NCBI GenBank assembly: GCA_030674155.1
Contig: CM060322.1
Location: 64,304,642-64,368,641, forward strand
Reading direction: 5' to 3'
Source of the DNA: Stramonita haemastoma
Lineage: Eukaryota > Mollusca > Gastropoda > Neogastropoda > Muricidae
DNA: 64,000 bases
In this document: positions 1 to 36,966 of the stretch, piece after piece
How positions within the stretch are numbered: the stretch's first letter is position 1
Layout: each line of letters starts with the position of its first letter
Position numbers and translations under genes: made by a program
Notes under the pieces: model-generated
What the model was told of the DNA's origin: nothing
The model's input: the letters and a program-made list of their open reading frames with translations, nothing else
The model's database searches: none

Positions 1-80
1 ATAGATGAGAGAGAGAGAGAGAAGAGAGAGAGAGAAGAGATTGATTTGATTTGATTTGATTTATCTTTTATATCGAGAAT

Positions 81-142
<62 letters not shown>

Positions 143-216
143 GAGAGAGAAGAGAGAGAGAGAGAGAGAAGAAGAGAGAGAGAGACAGAGAGAGAGACAG
201 AGAAGGGGGTGGGAGA

Positions 217-271
<55 letters not shown>

Positions 272-310
272 CAGGCAGGCACACACAGACAGACAGGTAG
301 ACAGACGACA
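1..310. repeat. (GA)n microsatellite with TTGAT tail
   Basis: Nearly pure GA arrays fill the window start. At 41-84 there is a (TTGAT)n stretch joined to TTATATCGAGAATAATGG, which resembles the 3' end of the tRNA/V-core SINE family in reverse orientation. Reading frames here (Ser-Leu or Arg-Glu repeats) are not genes. Confidence 0.9.
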
Positions 311-356
311 GACAGATGATTGAGAAGATGTGATATTTTCCCCCTCCCTTGTTCAG

Positions 357-10101
<9,745 letters not shown>

Positions 10102-12116
10102 GCAGCAGCATTTGTTTTGAACTGAAAGACATTATCTTTTTATTATTTTTTTTTGTGCAAGATATCCAAAAGTGACTTTCTGCTCATGAAGAGATCAAAG
10201 ATCAAAATAGATTTGTTACCAAAATATGTATAGATCTACAAAAAAAAACCCCAAAATATATATATATAGATCTACACACACAAAAAACAAACAAACTCAA
10301 CAAAAAAAGCAACAGACAGTGAATGCTGTTTCATCTATAAGCAAGTCAGAATTGTTTAATCAAGAAAAAGTTTTTGAAGCTATCTCATCTGTAGGGAAGT
10401 TTAAAAAAAAAAAATTTATGTGGCATTTATTTGATTTTTCATCTGCATTCCATTCTATTGGTTCATGACTCTTTACATTGCCATGTTACAAAGTTGAATG
10501 TATTCTCAAAGAGCATGCTTATTCTTGGTGACTGAACTCATTTTAGCACAAGTTTATGAAATAATGTTCAGAACATGGCCAATCAATATGCTGCCGATTG
10601 ATGAAATAACTTGAAATTTCAAGCATTGACAGACACCTTTGTTCTTCATTATTTCCCTAGGTAGGATCTTGTTTTCAAGCTTATCTTGCTTGTCTTTCTA
10701 TTGGCATATATAGTATGTTTTGTCTCTGCTTTTATAATTTGATATAAAAAAAATATCTATCACAAAGTCAATTGACCATGTCACAGGATTGAGTTTGATA
10801 GGAAAACTAAGTTATAAGTTTAGTGTAACAAGTGCACATAGCCTAAGAATGTTGTAGTCAAGTTTATCCAAATGAGGGTAATGTCAGAAATCTGAACATG
10901 TTTGAAATCATGAAGACTTGTATACATACTAGGAGCTGCTTACTAGTGCCTCTTCATGTGATAGGCTGCTTTTAGGTGAAAAGAAATGGCAGTCTGAACC
11001 TGTGCTGAGAATTCTGATAGCATATTGCTGAAACATTTCTGAAAAGCAAACTGAAATCATTTGTCAGCATAGTTTATTTTGAATCTGGAAGGGGGTGGGA
11101 AGTTTGTTAAGAGAGAGAGAGAGGGGAATAAATACAAGTATGGGTGCATAATATGAGAAGAAATGGGTAAAAAAAAGAGATTTTCTGCATGTGTTCTGCA
11201 TGTGTGATCTATGTACCTAGGTCTTTCTCCCTTTCATTGTGTTAATGCATGTGTAGTAAAACATACTTTATATGCAATTCTGTACCAGAGGTGCTCATTT
11301 TAGTAGTTTGAATGTGTGTGTTTGAGTAACCAAAGAGAAAATGATTTCCACATGTGTTTTTGCAAACAGAAGACGAGAAGAGAAGATTCTTCTCATGTTA
11401 TCTTTAGTGCATGTTCCAGGGTAGAAAAAAGCAAAGATGAAAATAGTCAGATTTATTTATATTTTATATTAAATAACAAATAAATAAAATAGATGTTAGA
11501 TAGATAGATAAATAAATTGTAAAATCCCAGCAGTAGTAGTAGGAAATAGAGTTCTTCCCTGCCAGAATGAAAGAGAATACTGCCACACAGCAAATAATGT
11601 CTGACAGTGAATTGAAAGAGTAGATTTGGGGACAGACTGTGCATTACTAGTGTGCATTGCTTGTCATCAGTAAATAATGTCATTTGAAAAAAAAAGAATT
11701 TTTTTCCATTTAGTTATTTCTGATCTGCTTGCTACTGTCTTTCAAAATCTCCACACCTCACATTGATGAAACATGTACTGTCTGGCTCCAGTGACATGTA
11801 TATAAACGTGATGCTGGGTGAATGAAGTGAAAGGGGAATGTTTTGCCAAGGAATGTGTGATGTTATTACAATGCTTTGGGGCATTTAGAGCTTTGAAAAT
11901 GTTTGTCCGGCTGTTTTTGTGGAAGATATCAGAATTCATCTTCTATGGAATTTTTGCAATGTTTGGCAATTATCTAGAACTGAGTTATGCTTTTTATTTT
12001 CTGTGAGATATTTGCATGGTTTGGTCATTATGGAAAACTGCGCAGGATGTTTGTATTTGTTTAGTAAATATCCTTTGGCTGTTAAATTGCTGCTCTGTAC
12101 ATGAGTACATAAACAG

Positions 12117-12342
12117 TATCGAGCGTGGTTACCAGTTAGATGAGTGACCATTTGCGGGCCTTGGCTTCATTACAGTAGCCCAGCTGTAAATGGGTACCTG
12201 CCCTCTTGAGGGTCAGGGAGGGTAAAGCAGCGAGAGAGAGAAGAGAAGGGCACCTCCCTCAATATGCTGGTCCCCTGAGAAGCTGAGGTCTCTGATGCCT
12301 TGCTCCCCTATGACCGCATAGGTTATGGGACACCTTTACATA
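12117..12342 (+). mobile_element. tRNA/5S-headed SINE (family A), 5'-truncated
   Basis: Starts at ATCGAGCGTGGTTACCAGTT, then CAGCTGTAAATGGGTACCTG and the rest of the body, to GGTTATGGGACACCTTTAC. Confidence 0.85.
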
Positions 12343-12637
12343 AGAGTCCATATAGCATTTTTCAATATTTTGTAAAGCTATACCGGCATCTTGCAGCATA
12401 TGTATTGATCACAGAAATTTTGCTGTTATGTATTTCTGTCACAGAAACTTTGCTGTCATGTAAGAATGTGTGTAGCAATGCTTTAAAAAAGGAAATGAAT
12501 GAAAAGTTTGACTGAAAAAATGCTTTTTGGTAACAGTTACCACAGTCTGCCTTACTGAAATCAGAGTGTTTCTTCCACAACTTGAAAGACTTTCAGTTAA
12601 ATATGTGCATGCTATCATGAGGCTGGCTGATACATTT

Positions 12638-12764
12638 TCAGGATAATGGAATAAGCACTCGCGTGCTTATTTACATCCAGTCCCCCGTGTGTATGCAGTT
12701 TTGTCAATTTTGTCATTCATTCCCACTGGCAGTCAATGGCCTACCCTTCTGAAAAGAATTCTGT
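12638..12764 (-). mobile_element. tRNA/V-core SINE (family C), 3' fragment
   Basis: In reverse: AGGATAATGGAATAAGCACT, CATCCAGTCCCCC, CCCACTGGC and AATGGCCTACCCTTCTGAAA, the 3' half of family C. Confidence 0.8.
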
Positions 12765-12971
12765 GTGTGTGTGTGCTTGCAGATGTATGCATAATCACGA
12801 TTATAGATATGTGTGTTCCCTGTATTTGTGTGTATGCAGTCATGATGTATTCTCCTTTTGTAGACTTCTACCTCTCAGGAGTGTATACATCTAAACATGT
12901 TTTTTGTTGTTCTTTGTTTTCATGATTCTAGGGGTGGATGGAGGGGGAGGGGAGTTCAAGTTTTATTTCAT

Positions 12972-13228
12972 TTTTATTTATTTATTCTTTTATATTTATT
13001 CGTTTATATCGAGGATAATGGAATAAGCACTCATGTGCTTTTTTTCATCCAGTCCCCATGTGTATGCAATTGTGTAAATCTTGTCATCTGTTCCCACCGG
13101 CACACAATGGCCTACTCTTATGAAAAGCGGAACAGGATTTTAAGTGTGCACAAGATGTTCTGCGTGCATTCGCACACAGGGCCTCGGTTTACAGTCTCAT
13201 CTGAAGGACTTTTGGGAGAGTTTTTATA
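12972..13228 (-). mobile_element. tRNA/V-core SINE (family C), truncated
   Basis: Runs from the tail (TTTATATCGAGGATAATGG) through GGCCTACTCTTATGAAAAGC to GGGCCTCGGTTTACAGTCTC and GGACTTTTGGGAGAG. It lacks the tRNA head. Confidence 0.85.
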
Positions 13229-14345
13229 TGTGTGTGTGTGCTGTGTTTTTCTTTTAGAGAGAGAGATTGCTTAAAAACACTCTGCATTTTCTTGGCCCTG
13301 CGTAATTTTTATAGTGTGGCGTGTCGTACAAAAACAAACACAGAAAAACCCCTCAAAGAAAGCTTAACTGTTTAAAAAAAACAAAAACTCCCCCCCCCCC
13401 CCAAATCCCAACAACCCCCTCCCCCCCAAATTGTCTCAGGAAATTAAAAACAAAAGAAACACAAAGTATGAAAACACAAAAAGTTATGTGAAGACATGCT
13501 ACCCCTCCCCAACGAAAAAAAAGTAGAAAATATTCATGATTGAGAAAAGATTGTAGACAAGAAACAGTGTGTCTTCTCTATTTATATTATTTCACATGAC
13601 AACCTCAAATGTGCCAATTTATGTTTCATTATTGTCTGCATTGTAAATCATGTAGGCTTACATGGCATTTGGGCATTATGTATGTTTACCTTTGAATTGA
13701 CATGGCTGTTGTTGTGTTTCAAGACATTCCATTACAAATGTAAACCGAGCACATTTTCATTCTGTCAGTTTTCATGTGATGAATGGGGATTACTTGTGAT
13801 TGTGTTGGCGACTGCTTGGTCTCAGAGAAGCAGCAGTACAAATTATGCAAAATTGGCGGGGCTCTAAGCAACATTATTGGATTGGATTGGATGCAAAATT
13901 CATGCTCACTGTTTTTTTATGGCACACTCGGACAGAAATGTGTAGTAAACTGTTCATTATCACTTGACAAAATAATGACATTTTTTAAAGAAAGAAATGA
14001 AATGGAAAAAAAAAAGAACAAAAATGAAAGTCACAACAAAAGCAAGGTTCGCAAATTCATTTTTTTGGATGAAATCAAAGACCTTCCAATTTTTGTTTTT
14101 AGTCTCATACTTTATGCTTTAAGACATGACTACTAAAGAAGTCTTTGCACGGAAACAAGAGCTGTTGTTTCATAAGTATTCATTTAATTTACCCATAACA
14201 ATTAGATTTCTGTCAATCTTTTCCTTATATGGCTAAAGGGTATCCTTTCAATGGTTTCTCCTAATAGCATATGGTTAGTGGGTATTTTTTTTATTAAGTG
14301 TGTGTATGATATACATGCATGCCTGTGAATGTACATGGCAGCAGA

Positions 14346-14348
<3 letters not shown>

Positions 14349-14407
<59 letters not shown>
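14349..14407. repeat. (TG)n microsatellite
   Basis: About 29 TG units in the presumed 3' UTR of SLC38A9. Confidence 0.95.
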
Positions 14408-14410
<3 letters not shown>

Positions 14411-16667
14411 TGTTCCAAAATTTGTATCATGTTTTCTACACATGAATGAAATATGGCATTGTCACATTTGTCCCATTACATAACTGGCCAGTCGTTTTGT
14501 GTGAGTGACTTTAAATTATCTTCGTGAAAGAAATCTAACTTTTGATGGTGCTATAATTTCCATGTATGACACAGGGTTGCTATGTTCACTTAAGTGTGCT
14601 TCTGACTTATTAAAAAAAAAAAAAAGAGTGAAAATTTCTTACAAATGAGAGGAAGTAAATTGAACAAAGCAGTATGGAAAAAAAAAGAATGTTCAGACCT
14701 TACAGTATATTTTGACAGTGCTGTTATTGTCTGTGAAATCCATTCTTTGGGGGTGCCCTCACAGTTGCCAGACTAAGGGATAGGTAGATAGACAGTTTAT
14801 TTTCTGCCCCTGGCAGTATCCCATCTGTCCCTCACTCATTCTCCCTCCCCACGAGAAAAGTATCCTTAGTTTTCAGATTGGGATCATTACTTTGCAGACA
14901 GGTCAGAATAAATGCTTGAAGGTACAGTGTGTGTGTGTGTGTGGTGTACATGCATGCGCTTCGGTTTTGTAAGTATTAGCATGAATCAGAATGCTTTTCC
15001 ATGCATAGTATTAGAGAAAATGGCATTAAAAAGTTGTAAAACGAGTTGCATTGGCTTGTGAATGAATTCATTTTTTTTCCTGGTGTACATATATATTGAC
15101 AATTTGTTTTAAGATGATAAAAATGGCCTTGGGAATGCTTGTAATATTCCGTTTCTTGTGCTGCACACTTCAAAGCAATACATGTGTGTAGGTTTTGCTG
15201 ATGAACAAGTTATATCATATGATTAAGTTTGTTAGGAAATTTAATGCTCCACCTCTATGTTACAAACATTTGTATTGGAACTGCTGCTACTAGGCCCATT
15301 CAGTTAAGCTTTGGACATCAACTGGCCATTTAGCTGATATCTGTATTTGATGTTGAGATGATGAATGTGTTACACGCATATGATGTCTTTAGCTTTTATT
15401 TGTAGAATGTGGCAATTAGTTCTGGGCAGGCTGTTTGAGTGCATATGCCAATCATTCCTTTTTTTTGTGTGTAGAATGTGCTAGATTAGATCTAGTCAGC
15501 TTATTTTACTTTTTAGATCTCATCTTTGCATTTGCCAAGTAGGTAATTTTACATAGGTAAAATATTTTTTTCATTTTTCGATGCTGCTTCCTTGCTTCAT
15601 GTTGGTTCAGCATATGCTGATACTTAAATTCACTTATTCCAAGTAACAAGCCATTCAATTTTTTGTTCTCTTCTTGTAACATGGTTGATAAGCTAATTAG
15701 TAGAAGCCTTTGAGACAAACTTTTTTTATAAGAAAATAAGATAAAAGGTTTGAGCATAAGATTAGATGACAGTATATGGTGTTGTATGATCCTTATTTCC
15801 AGCAAGTGGAAAGACTTTGAGTTGGATTTAGATGAACAAATGATGAGTTACAAGATGGTTTGAAAGCTCAGAGATAATGAACTCATCAGAGAGCAGGAAG
15901 TCTATAATCAAACACAATCAGAAGCCACACTTTTGTCATCCAATTATGCGCATCATCAATGGTGTTTTGGTGCTAGCCTTCTGGATTAGATAGTAAATTA
16001 ACACTCCTTGTGCCACATTGATATAACACACATCCAAAGTGTATTATACATAAAAGAATCCTCAATGATAAGAAATTATCCCAGCCAAAATCTGTAGAAA
16101 AGCCAATTTTTAGAGGCAAAGGAATATCTGCACGGGAAAAAGAAGAAAAAAATTGAGAAGTGGTGTTTTGTAAAATATACAGTGTAAAAGAAAAAAAAGA
16201 AAGGAAGGATGAGGGGATTTTAATTTTCCATTGTGATGGTGATAACATTCATGCTCAATGGCTTTTCAAGCCTGGGATGGTTAATGCTACCCCAAAAGTA
16301 ATCCAAGTGAATTAATCAGCATGCAAAAAATAATACACCACAAATCATAGGCTGTATGGTTTATTTGTATGCTCTTGCTATTTTGAGGAAGTGAAAACAT
16401 GTAAATCAAATGAGAAACAGCCTGAGAACAATTGTTGGTGTTGTTTTTTTAGGTGAAAAAAATTGTGGTATCTTTCACTGTATCTTGCTGAACTGCAACA
16501 TTCCAAGCCTCATAGGCCACCATATAAGTTAAAAATAGGTTTTTAAAATGTTATTCGACTGATTGCTTGTTTTGTGATCCATCAAATGTGTGTGAGTGTT
16601 GCATGGTTTATCATCTGTAGATTGATTGCGGAAGTTGGAACAGCATATATGTCGTTGTACTGAATGA

Positions 16668-16673
16668 AATAAA
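16668..16673 (+). terminator. Candidate SLC38A9 polyadenylation signal
   Basis: AATAAA in GAATGAAATAAAATATT, followed by a T/G-rich stretch. It is the last good plus-strand signal before the convergent gene. An earlier candidate is at 11127. Confidence 0.35.
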
Positions 16674-16969
16674 ATATTAAAGCTGAAATTGTATTTGTTT
16701 TTAAAGAGTTGTTTATAAATATGTGAATGAGAAGTAAAATTCAGCTACTTGCCAGATATAGGCTGTGGACAAAAGCTTATACTTTTCAGATTGAAGATGT
16801 TTGGATCGTGTGTATCCATGACAAAATAAACATGTTTTTCGTATATCTATTTATTTGGTTGTTGTTTTTTACCCCCCTCAAATTTTTTGTAGTCTTGGAA
16901 AAAAAACTATTGAAAACTCAGCCTCCCAAAGGGCAATCAGATACATCACAACACCTTAGCATCAACATT

Positions 16970-16975
16970 TTTATT
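16970..16975 (-). terminator. Candidate SYCE2 polyadenylation signal
   Basis: TTTATT on plus is AATAAA on minus, about 115 nt downstream of the SYCE2 stop. Spacing is typical of a short 3' UTR. Confidence 0.45.
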
Positions 16976-17090
16976 TCTGTGAAAACAATAAATAACCTTC
17001 AGTAAAACAAACAACAAGAAGAAGACATCACATAAATAAACCAATTACCAGTGTTAAGAAACGGGTTTGTTCAACGTGGGGGCTGTGGGT

Positions 17091-17270
17091 TTAATCAATC
17101 TCTTGGCAGAAAGAGGTCAAGTCTTGTTTGAACTGTGCCAGTTCAGTCTCCAGGGTAGCCACTCTTTGCAAGCAGGCGAACAACTCGCTGACTTTTTCAT
17201 TGAACTCATTCCCGTGCTTCTCGTAGGTGTTGTACATGTGCTGTTCCACCGTGGCACATATATTTTCCAC
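17091..17270 (-). CDS. SYCE2: SYCE2-like coding exon 2 and stop
   Basis: 59 codons and TAA (17091-17093). It contains LETELAQF, the best match to human HLETELKQV. A SINE with intact target-site duplications lies in the intron within about 20 nt of this exon. Confidence 0.85.
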   Translation of the reverse strand: MENICATVEQHMYNTYEKHGNEFNEKVSELFACLQRVATLETELAQFKQDLTSFCQEID

Positions 17271-18925
17271 CTGTTTGAGAAATATTCAGCCGCCGCTGTA
17301 GTCTAGTGGTTAGGGCGTTGGACTCGTAATCTAAAGGTTGCGGGTTCGATCCCAGCTTTCCGCTATGGCGTTGGCCCTTGGAAAAGGCACTTTACGGCTA
17401 TTTTCTCCACCCCACCCAGGTGTAAAAGGGGTACCAACCTTGTGTTGGGGGTTAACCCTGCGATAGACTGGCGTCCTATCCAGGGGGGAGTCTATGACTC
17501 TCAGTCGCTTAGCGCCACAGAAACCAGGATAAGCACCGGCCTGATGAGCCTTCGGCTCGGGACAGACTTTAACTTTAACTTGAGAAATATTAGAAAGTGG
17601 ATTAATGAAAACATACAGAATGAGATTCTTTGGGGGAAAAAAACTGCTTTTGTGCAAATCTTGGTATTGTGAACTAAGATGTGATGGATGCCATATCATA
17701 AAGTTGAAACTTTTCTATCTTTACTGTCTTTGATGATAGGTTATTACAACCAAATCAACTTTCATTCATTCCAAGGACATTCCTCTAAAAGTATGGTTAA
17801 ATCCCCTATCCAACATTAATACTGTATCATCTACTATGGCAATTGTCAGAGTATATTATAGTAGGCATCCGTCAGTCTCAGAAGACTATGGAGTTGCGCT
17901 CTAGGCTCTATAGTGCAAAGCCTGGGGAAGTAAGTATGGATGGAAAGCTGTTACCCATGCAGCAGACCCTCCCTCTCCATGTCAGTAGAATGGTCCATTG
18001 GAAAGGCAATCACAGATACAAATGATTCCAGTGATGTTTGCAGGAGCCGCCAGAATGTTGCCATATTGGCCTACAGCCCTGAACCACCCTGGGGACTCCA
18101 ACTCCCTGATATGTGCTCAGGGATGGTGTCTAAACACGACACCTGTGTGCATGCTGGTTTTTTATTTTGTTGTCATATGCTCCTACCAGCACTTAATGGC
18201 CTGCTCTTCTGAAAGGCAGAATGGGTCTTTAACATATGTGCAAGATGTTCTGTTCTGGCATTTATTTCAATTTTTTCGTCAAACTGGGAAGAAAGGGCAA
18301 AGGTGGGAATCGAACCCAGAAAATCACAGTTTACTTGTAGGTAGGTGAAAGTCTTAACCATCTTCCAGAGTACATTAAAGAAAAAGAAAAAAAAACGACA
18401 GTAAATTATAAAGCCTTTGTTCTAAAAAAATGTCTTATGCATTATTTGTTAGCATGTCCAACCTCAGAAACAAAGAACAAGACAGTTTGATAAAAAACAA
18501 AAGAAAAAAAAAACATGCTGATGCCCCCACCCTCCCTCCAAAAAGTTCTATGTGAGTTTAGAAAGGAGGAAAATATCCTGATTGTCTTGTCATGCTCACT
18601 CTGACCAGCTGATTGCTTCTGTGGACATGTTTTCAGAAAAGAAAAATAAACCAAAACAGTTACTGAGATGAAAACTTAAAAGTGAAAAGTGAATGCTAAG
18701 TTTTAAAAAAATGCAAACCTTCAATTTTCAAAAGCTTGCAATAAAACATATAGCACTGATTACCTGTGCCAGAAGCGTTGATTTTAATTCTGCCAACATG
18801 TCTGTGTCTTGTTTTCTCTTGTCGTTCAGTTCATTGACAAGCTGCTGGGCTTTCTCACTGAGAAGTGCTGATGAGTGTATGGGAGCTTCCTTTCCATCAG
18901 TAGAATTATTCTGTGAAGCCATAAC
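17091..18925 (-). CDS. SYCE2: SYCE2 homologue (synaptonemal complex central element 2), two coding exons
   Basis: The two coding exons, 18764-18922 and 17091-17270, join in phase 0 (ACAG|GTAATC donor, AAACAG acceptor) into 112 residues. The protein reads EKAQQLVNELNDKRKQDTD, then VENICATVEQHMYNTYEKHG and RVATLETELAQFKQDL. Human SYCE2 has AQELIENINKSRQKDHAL, ERIYQIYNDHN and KISHLETELKQV in the same order and spacing. SYCE2 pairs with TEX12 in the central element of the meiotic synaptonemal complex. This copy is almost entirely coiled-coil core and lacks the long tails of the 218-residue human protein. An unrelated short coiled coil is the alternative, but the order of matched blocks argues against it. 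Confidence 0.82.
17289..17579 (+). mobile_element. tRNA-Thr-derived SINE (family B), full length with 12-bp TSD
   Basis: The head reads GTAGTCTAGTGGTTAGGGCG (box A), an anticodon loop CTCGTAA (anticodon CGT, Thr) and GGGTTCGATCCC (box B). The body includes GTGTAAAAGGGGTACCAACC and GGCGTCCTATCCAGG; the tail is CTTTAACTTTAAC. TTGAGAAATATT is repeated exactly at 17275-17286 and 17580-17591. It is not a tRNA gene: there is no closing acceptor stem and a retroposon body follows. Confidence 0.92.
17860..18160. repeat. Possible unclassified dispersed element
   Basis: Starts AGTAGGCATCCGTCAGTCTC and AGAAGACTATGGAGTTGCG. A similar opening (AGTAGGCCTCCATCATCGGT, GACTATGGAATTC) occurs at 42778. GC content and complexity differ from the AT-rich flanks. 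Class unknown. Confidence 0.4.
18160..18372 (-). mobile_element. tRNA-headed SINE related to family C, diverged
   Basis: On minus: GGTTAAGAC, then GGGTTCGATTCCCACC (box B), then AACATCTTGCACATATGTTA, CTTTCAGAAGAGCAGGCCAT and GTGCTGGTAGGAGC. The head differs from family C but the middle is the same core. Confidence 0.65.
18764..18922 (-). CDS. SYCE2: SYCE2-like coding exon 1
   Basis: 53 codons from ATG (18922) to LLAQ at the donor. The ATG follows the acceptor ATTTTCAG by three bases, so an upstream noncoding exon is required. A candidate donor G|GTAGGT lies near 19923. The N-terminal 20 residues are polar and probably disordered; the coiled coil starts at about residue 20. Confidence 0.82.
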
Positions 18926-19226
18926 CTGAAAATAAAACCAACCACCAAGCAAAAGTTTAAGTAGTCACCATCATGAACTGTTAGAATCTATCTTTTCACA
19001 CACATGCACTCACGCACGCATGCACACACAGAAAGCGGATGGCAAAGGAGCATTGTATATAATGTAAATAAAATATTTGAGGTATTTTTTTATAACTGTG
19101 TTTACAAAATGTCATAGGTGTGCTTGTTTGAAAATGATTATGACTGGTCACTAATAAGAATATTAACCACTGTAGTGGTTTTTCAAGGGGAGGCTTTGAT
19201 GGTTTTGCTCAAGAAAAACTTGAAAA

Positions 19227-19303
<77 letters not shown>

Positions 19304-19373
19304 ATACTTTCCCTGCAAAATAACTAATTTCAGAAGCAGTATTCATACAGTGCCATCAGGTCTTCACATCTAA

Positions 19374-19410
<37 letters not shown>

Positions 19411-20217
19411 TGGTGTGTGTGTGTGTGTGTGTGTTGTGTGTGTGTGTGTGTGGTGGTGTGTGTTACAAACCACCTCATTGTCAATGACTGAAATATTGGT
19501 ACCCTGCAATGTCATTGTGGTTTACCACCTACAAGAAGTCACAATCTTCCCCCGTTATTCTAGACTGGGTTAATCTATCAATTAAAAGAGACTGGAAACA
19601 TGAAAACCCTGGTCTCACAACTGATGTACCCATGGTGATCTTCATCAGTGTGGGCTATTAAGTTTAATGTTGATAAAAACTATTCTTCATCAAGCAGGAC
19701 AACAGCTGATTTTCCAAGTGTTAAAGTGTAAGTGGGTTTTTTTTGCCTGACAATAAACATGTCCCCTCTTCCTCTCCAGGTTCAGTCTCTAAATCGGATA
19801 ACTCCGATAACACTTTCATACAATCTATCAAAATCTCTCAACATTCATTCAAGAGACCAACCTCACAAGCATCAGCAAAATGTGTCGTCTGCTAGAAAAT
19901 ATTAGTCTCTCGCAGTGACCTACCCTGCAATCACAAAGTTATTGTAAACAAATAACAAAAAGAGGGGTTTTACTCGCTGTTGTTGCATTGTTTTTTGAAG
20001 GAAATGCATGTAAACGAGCAAACAAACTCACTTTTAAGTGAACCATTATAGTTATAGTTTATACCTAGACCAAAACCGTTTACGCAAACTTTTATTGCCT
20101 TGTAGATGGCGCTGTGGTGAAAATCAGTACCTCGTGTGTTTTGGCAGCAGAAGCAGACGAGAGAATCTTAGACAGTGAGACAACCACAAGTGGTCTACAG
20201 GGTTTTACAGTGTGAAA
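18926..20217. promoter_or_regulatory. Divergent region between SYCE2 (minus) and WLS (plus)
   Basis: About 1.3 kb separates the two start codons of oppositely directed genes, so both promoters must lie here. No TATA box is obvious. The WLS start context AAAATGGCCGG resembles a YY1-type site. Two (TG)n arrays lie at 19229-19300 and 19376-19461. The precise start sites cannot be read. Confidence 0.4.
19229..19461. repeat. Two (TG)n microsatellites
   Basis: TG arrays at 19229-19300 and 19376-19461, separated by 75 nt of unique sequence. Confidence 0.93.
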
Positions 20218-35233
<15,016 letters not shown>

Positions 35234-35555
35234 TTATCTCAGTAATTAACGGCCACAAAGTGACTGCTGCCAGTGCAGTGCGGTTACTTCTACCTGATGC
35301 TGTGTCTGATCCTGCTGGCCAAACCTGGCAAGTGTTGGACGAGAAAGTGTTTCAAACCATAGGAGTTATGGTGGAGATGTTGGCTGGATTATTCTGATTC
35401 GTAAGATGATTTTATGCATGCTACGTTGTTTTTTTAAAGTTTTTTTATATTGTTTTTGTATATTTTTGTAAAGAAATGATGTTGTGCTTTTTTCACTGTT
35501 TTATTGTTGGTGGTTTGTTTTTTTTTCTTACTGAGCAGGCTGTTACTTAAATATG

Positions 35556-35561
35556 AATAAA
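35556..35561 (+). terminator. Candidate WLS polyadenylation signal
   Basis: AATAAA in TATGAATAAAGGTGC, 323 nt after the stop, followed by T-rich sequence. Confidence 0.45.
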
Positions 35562-36727
35562 GGTGCACAAATTTGTATTTCGATTTTATTTTCACATTAC
35601 ACTTTGAATTTTTGGTTGTTGTTTTTTGTCGTTTTTTTTTCATTTTTCCAGTTGAATTTGATATTCACTGCCACAAATTTGGGTGATATGAGTTGGTCAT
35701 TGGTAAGAACGTGGAATATACTTTCACAGAGTACAGCATGTGTTTGTTATTCTGGCTTCCTAACTGCTGTGTCATCAGCATCGTGGTACTGCTCTTGCCG
35801 ATTTACAGGGTATTGTCACTCACCTAACAGTGGGTTCTGGCTGATATTTTTCAAAGAGTGAGTGGTGAGTTTTCAACAGGCTGAGTTCAGTTAGATCACA
35901 TTCTTGAGTATTAATCAAAGAATTCTACTTTTTTTTTTTTATCATAGAAACCAATTGCATTGTCCATGTGAAAATAATATATGACAGTGCAGACATCCAT
36001 GTGTGTAATGGTTTCTAAACATTTATGTGAAAATGTCAGTTTAATGTTTTCCAAAATACATGACTGAATTTCTTGTATATGTGAGGATTTACGGGGATTT
36101 TTGTAGCCAGTAAAGGGGGGTTTTGTCCTCAAACATATTTTTATAAAGTGATGTCCTTGGTGCAGTCACATGTTCGGTCTTGATGTAAGTTTTTTTTTTA
36201 TTGTTTGACTGTTTCTTCATCCATGTTTTGCAATGTGGTTTCTACAATTATGCTCACTGTGCAATACTTTTAGGTCTTCTTGATTAACAGTATGCAGAAA
36301 AGGAGGCAGATATTGAAGCTTTGATGATGCTTACGCTAAATTGGATACTTTGTAAAAATGATTTGGGTTGTTTTTTTTAGGAGATCATACTTTTCTCTGA
36401 AATTCCAACTACATCCATTAATCCATACTTTCCAGTTTATGGCCAGAATCATGTGAAGCTTTGTCAAGTTTCAGAATAGTTTTTGCCTCTTCTTCTTGTA
36501 CTGATGTTTAACAGAGTATATGCCAACATAACTGACAGTTTTAAAACATAGCGTTTGCATGTCAGTCTATACACAGTCCATATTGTCCTGCACAGTAGGC
36601 CGAAAGTATCACTTTGTTTCAAGTCGCAATCCAGAAAAAAGGGGTTGCTGTACACAGTTAAGTTAATCAATAAAAAGTGTAGTTAACAGTTATTCAGCAG
36701 AACAAGGGATAGTGTAGTTAACAGTGG

Positions 36728-36966
36728 GCATGTCACAAGATCAAAAGGACTTGCGAAAAACAATACTGCAAGGCACTGCCCAAGGAGGAAGAAAAAGAGG
36801 CAGACCAAGGAAGAGATGGGAAGACAACATCAACGAATGGACAGTCCAGGACATGACAAAATCCTGAGAAAGGCAGAACAGAGAGAGAAATGGAGGGAAC
36901 TGGTTGTGTCTTCGGGGGTTCCCCCATGATCGCCAGCACTAGGGGATAAATTGTAGATAGATAGAA
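36728..36966 (+). mobile_element. LINE ORF2 C-terminal end with (GATA) tail
   Basis: The plus frame reads GTAQGGRKRGRPRKRWEDNI and then NEWTVQDM, the familiar basic GRxRxRWxDNIxEWT ending of many non-LTR retrotransposon ORF2 proteins. A TGA interrupts soon after. The fragment ends in TAGATAGATAGA, a short tandem tail. Confidence 0.8.

Larger units (their letters stand above)
10102..16673 (+). other. Probable SLC38A9 3' UTR and downstream repeats, no ORF of note
   Basis: After the stop, 6.5 kb contains no convincing coding sequence. Possible poly(A) signals AATAAA lie at 11127-11132 and 16668-16673. The stretch 13230-16660 shows only AT-rich unique sequence and one (TG)n array. Where the transcript really ends cannot be told from sequence. 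Confidence 0.5.

Noticed and set aside
17289..17360. tRNA-Thr (CGT) gene
   Set aside because: Boxes A and B are good, but the sequence continues into a SINE body with tail and target-site duplications and has no proper acceptor-stem closure.
36733..36939. Minus-strand 68-codon frame
   Set aside because: The plus strand carries the recognisable LINE ORF2 ending; the minus frame is its shadow.
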